64,000 nt of DNA from Prevotella sp. (GTDB lineage Bacteria > Bacteroidota > Bacteroidia > Bacteroidales > Bacteroidaceae). The DNA lies in the NCBI GenBank assembly GCA_017619755.1, contig JAFZRU010000055.1:1-64000 (forward strand), in the 5' to 3' direction. Under the pieces are notes generated by a model. The model was not told the DNA's origin and searched no databases. It saw only the letters and a list, made by a program, of their open reading frames with translations. A program made the translations under genes and the position numbers. Shown in pieces: positions 63,293 through 64,000 of this stretch; within the stretch, counting starts at the first letter, position 1, and every line of letters begins with the position of its first letter.

Positions 63293-64000
63293 TCACCCCC
63301 TCACATACCACTCCACGAGATTGCCATCCTGCCACTCCCTTGAGCGCAGGGTGGCATTTTCGGGAATAGAGGGTGCCTCCGTGCCGTCTCCCACGACGAC
63401 CGTGCCCGTCTCCACGCGCACCTCGTCCCACAAGTCCGCCTCGATGAACGACTTCAACGTGAGACGCCCGCCTTCCACCAATAGTGTCAGCAGACCACGT
63501 TCCACACATTCGTTCATCACGGCCTCCATCCCATGGTCGTGGCTGAGCGTCATGCTCACCGGCGAGGGACCTGCCCAATGGCGCACGTCAAGCCTTGGGT
63601 GCTCACGCTCCCGGGTGACACGCCCCACGAGGATGGCATCACATTCCGCCCTCAACCGATGGACGAGCATCCGGGTGTAGGAGGTGGAGATGGCCGTGGC
63701 TTTCCCGTGGTCGTCGAGGAAGCCGTCGGCGGTCTTCGCCCATTTCAAGATGATGTAGGGTCGGTGCAACTGATGGAAAGTGAAGAAACGGCGGTTGAGC
63801 CACCGGCACTCCTCTTCCAACACGCCCACTGTCACCTCGATGCCCGCCTCGCGGAGGATGGCGATGCCACGCCCTTGCACCTTGGCGAAAGGGTCCGTGC
63901 AACCCACCACCACGCGTCGCACCCCTTTCCTCACGATGAGGTCGGCGCAAGGCGGCGTCCGCCCTTGGTGGGCGCAAGGTTCCAGACTAACATAAATGGT
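63293..64000 (-). CDS. ribD: Riboflavin biosynthesis protein RibD, 3' part (cut by window edge)
   Basis: This is the C-terminal ~235 residues of the bifunctional deaminase/reductase of riboflavin synthesis; the N terminus is off the right edge. The deaminase zinc motif is visible as EPCAHQGRTPPC, and the reductase half has LKWAKTADGFLDD, DAILVGRVTRERE and TLLVEGG. Between GPSPVSMTL and LLTLLVEGG there are only about 20 residues, where homologues I know have some 40-50 more, so part of the reductase fold seems missing in frame. Whether it is active is unclear. Confidence 0.88.
   Translation of the reverse strand, partial: TIYVSLEPCAHQGRTPPCADLIVRKGVRRVVVGCTDPFAKVQGRGIAILREAGIEVTVGVLEEECRWLNRRFFTFHQLHRPYIILKWAKTADGFLDDHGKATAISTSYTRMLVHRLRAECDAILVGRVTREREHPRLDVRHWAGPSPVSMTLSHDHGMEAVMNECVERGLLTLLVEGGRLTLKSFIEADLWDEVRVETGTVVVGDGTEAPSIPENATLRSREWQDGNLVEWYVRG

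Overview
The window looks like a chromosomal segment of a Bacteroidota bacterium, most likely in the Prevotella group (Prevotellaceae). Three things point there: promoters of the TTTG-N19-TAnnTTTG type, a type IX secretion core operon (porP-gldKLMN), and the order rpsU-xerC-hpf-tRNAs-tuf. I do not name a species. Most genes favour C or G at wobble positions. About 28.4-33.7 kb and 52.8-59.0 kb are visibly richer in A/T.

Layout. 0-2.5 kb (minus strand): rpsU, xerC, hpf, a four-tRNA cluster (Thr-TGT, Tyr-GTA, Gly-TCC, Thr-GGT) and the start of tuf, which runs off the left edge. 2.6-5.8 kb: a TRIC-type membrane protein, a DUF1846/UPF0371 protein behind a tandemly duplicated promoter element, and a radical SAM protein. 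5.9-12.6 kb: porP-gldK-gldL-gldM-gldN plus an outer-membrane beta-barrel gene, ordered as one operon for the inner-membrane motor and periplasmic/outer-membrane parts of type IX secretion. 12.6-24.0 kb: housekeeping and envelope genes (priA, a FadL-type porin, a 7TM-HD phosphohydrolase, gltX, waaA, a Sel1-repeat protein, fhs).

24.3-59.0 kb is a large surface-polysaccharide locus. It opens with two MBOAT / SGNH / acyltransferase-3 cassettes pointing toward each other, with a methyltransferase between them. Then come a Wzy-like polymerase, GT4, GT4, GT11 (fucosyltransferase), GT2, a DegT-type aminotransferase, a PglC-like initiating phosphoglycosyltransferase, a nucleotidyltransferase-fold protein, manC-gmd-fcl (GDP-mannose to GDP-L-fucose), a tandemly duplicated GNAT / ATP-grasp unit with two decayed copies, glf (UDP-galactofuranose), a GH65-like glycosidase coupled to an SF1 helicase, and an A/T-rich block with a lysine-ketoglutarate-reductase-like dehydrogenase, Wzx flippase, TupA-type ATP-grasp, CapA-like phosphoesterase and sugar-transfer ATP-grasp. 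The gene content predicts a Wzx/Wzy-made polymer containing fucose and probably galactofuranose, O-acylated, and possibly carrying amide-linked amino acids. The amino-acid part is inference from four intact ATP-grasp genes.

59.1-64.0 kb returns to ordinary genes: a small hypothetical protein, a MATE exporter ending in a 9-bp repeat array, argS, a ribonuclease HI and the 3' part of ribD, cut by the right edge.

The least ordinary features are the GNAT/ATP-grasp duplication with relics, the clustering of ATP-grasp families in one export locus, the paired O-acylation cassettes, and a duplicated palindromic promoter element found at three separate places.
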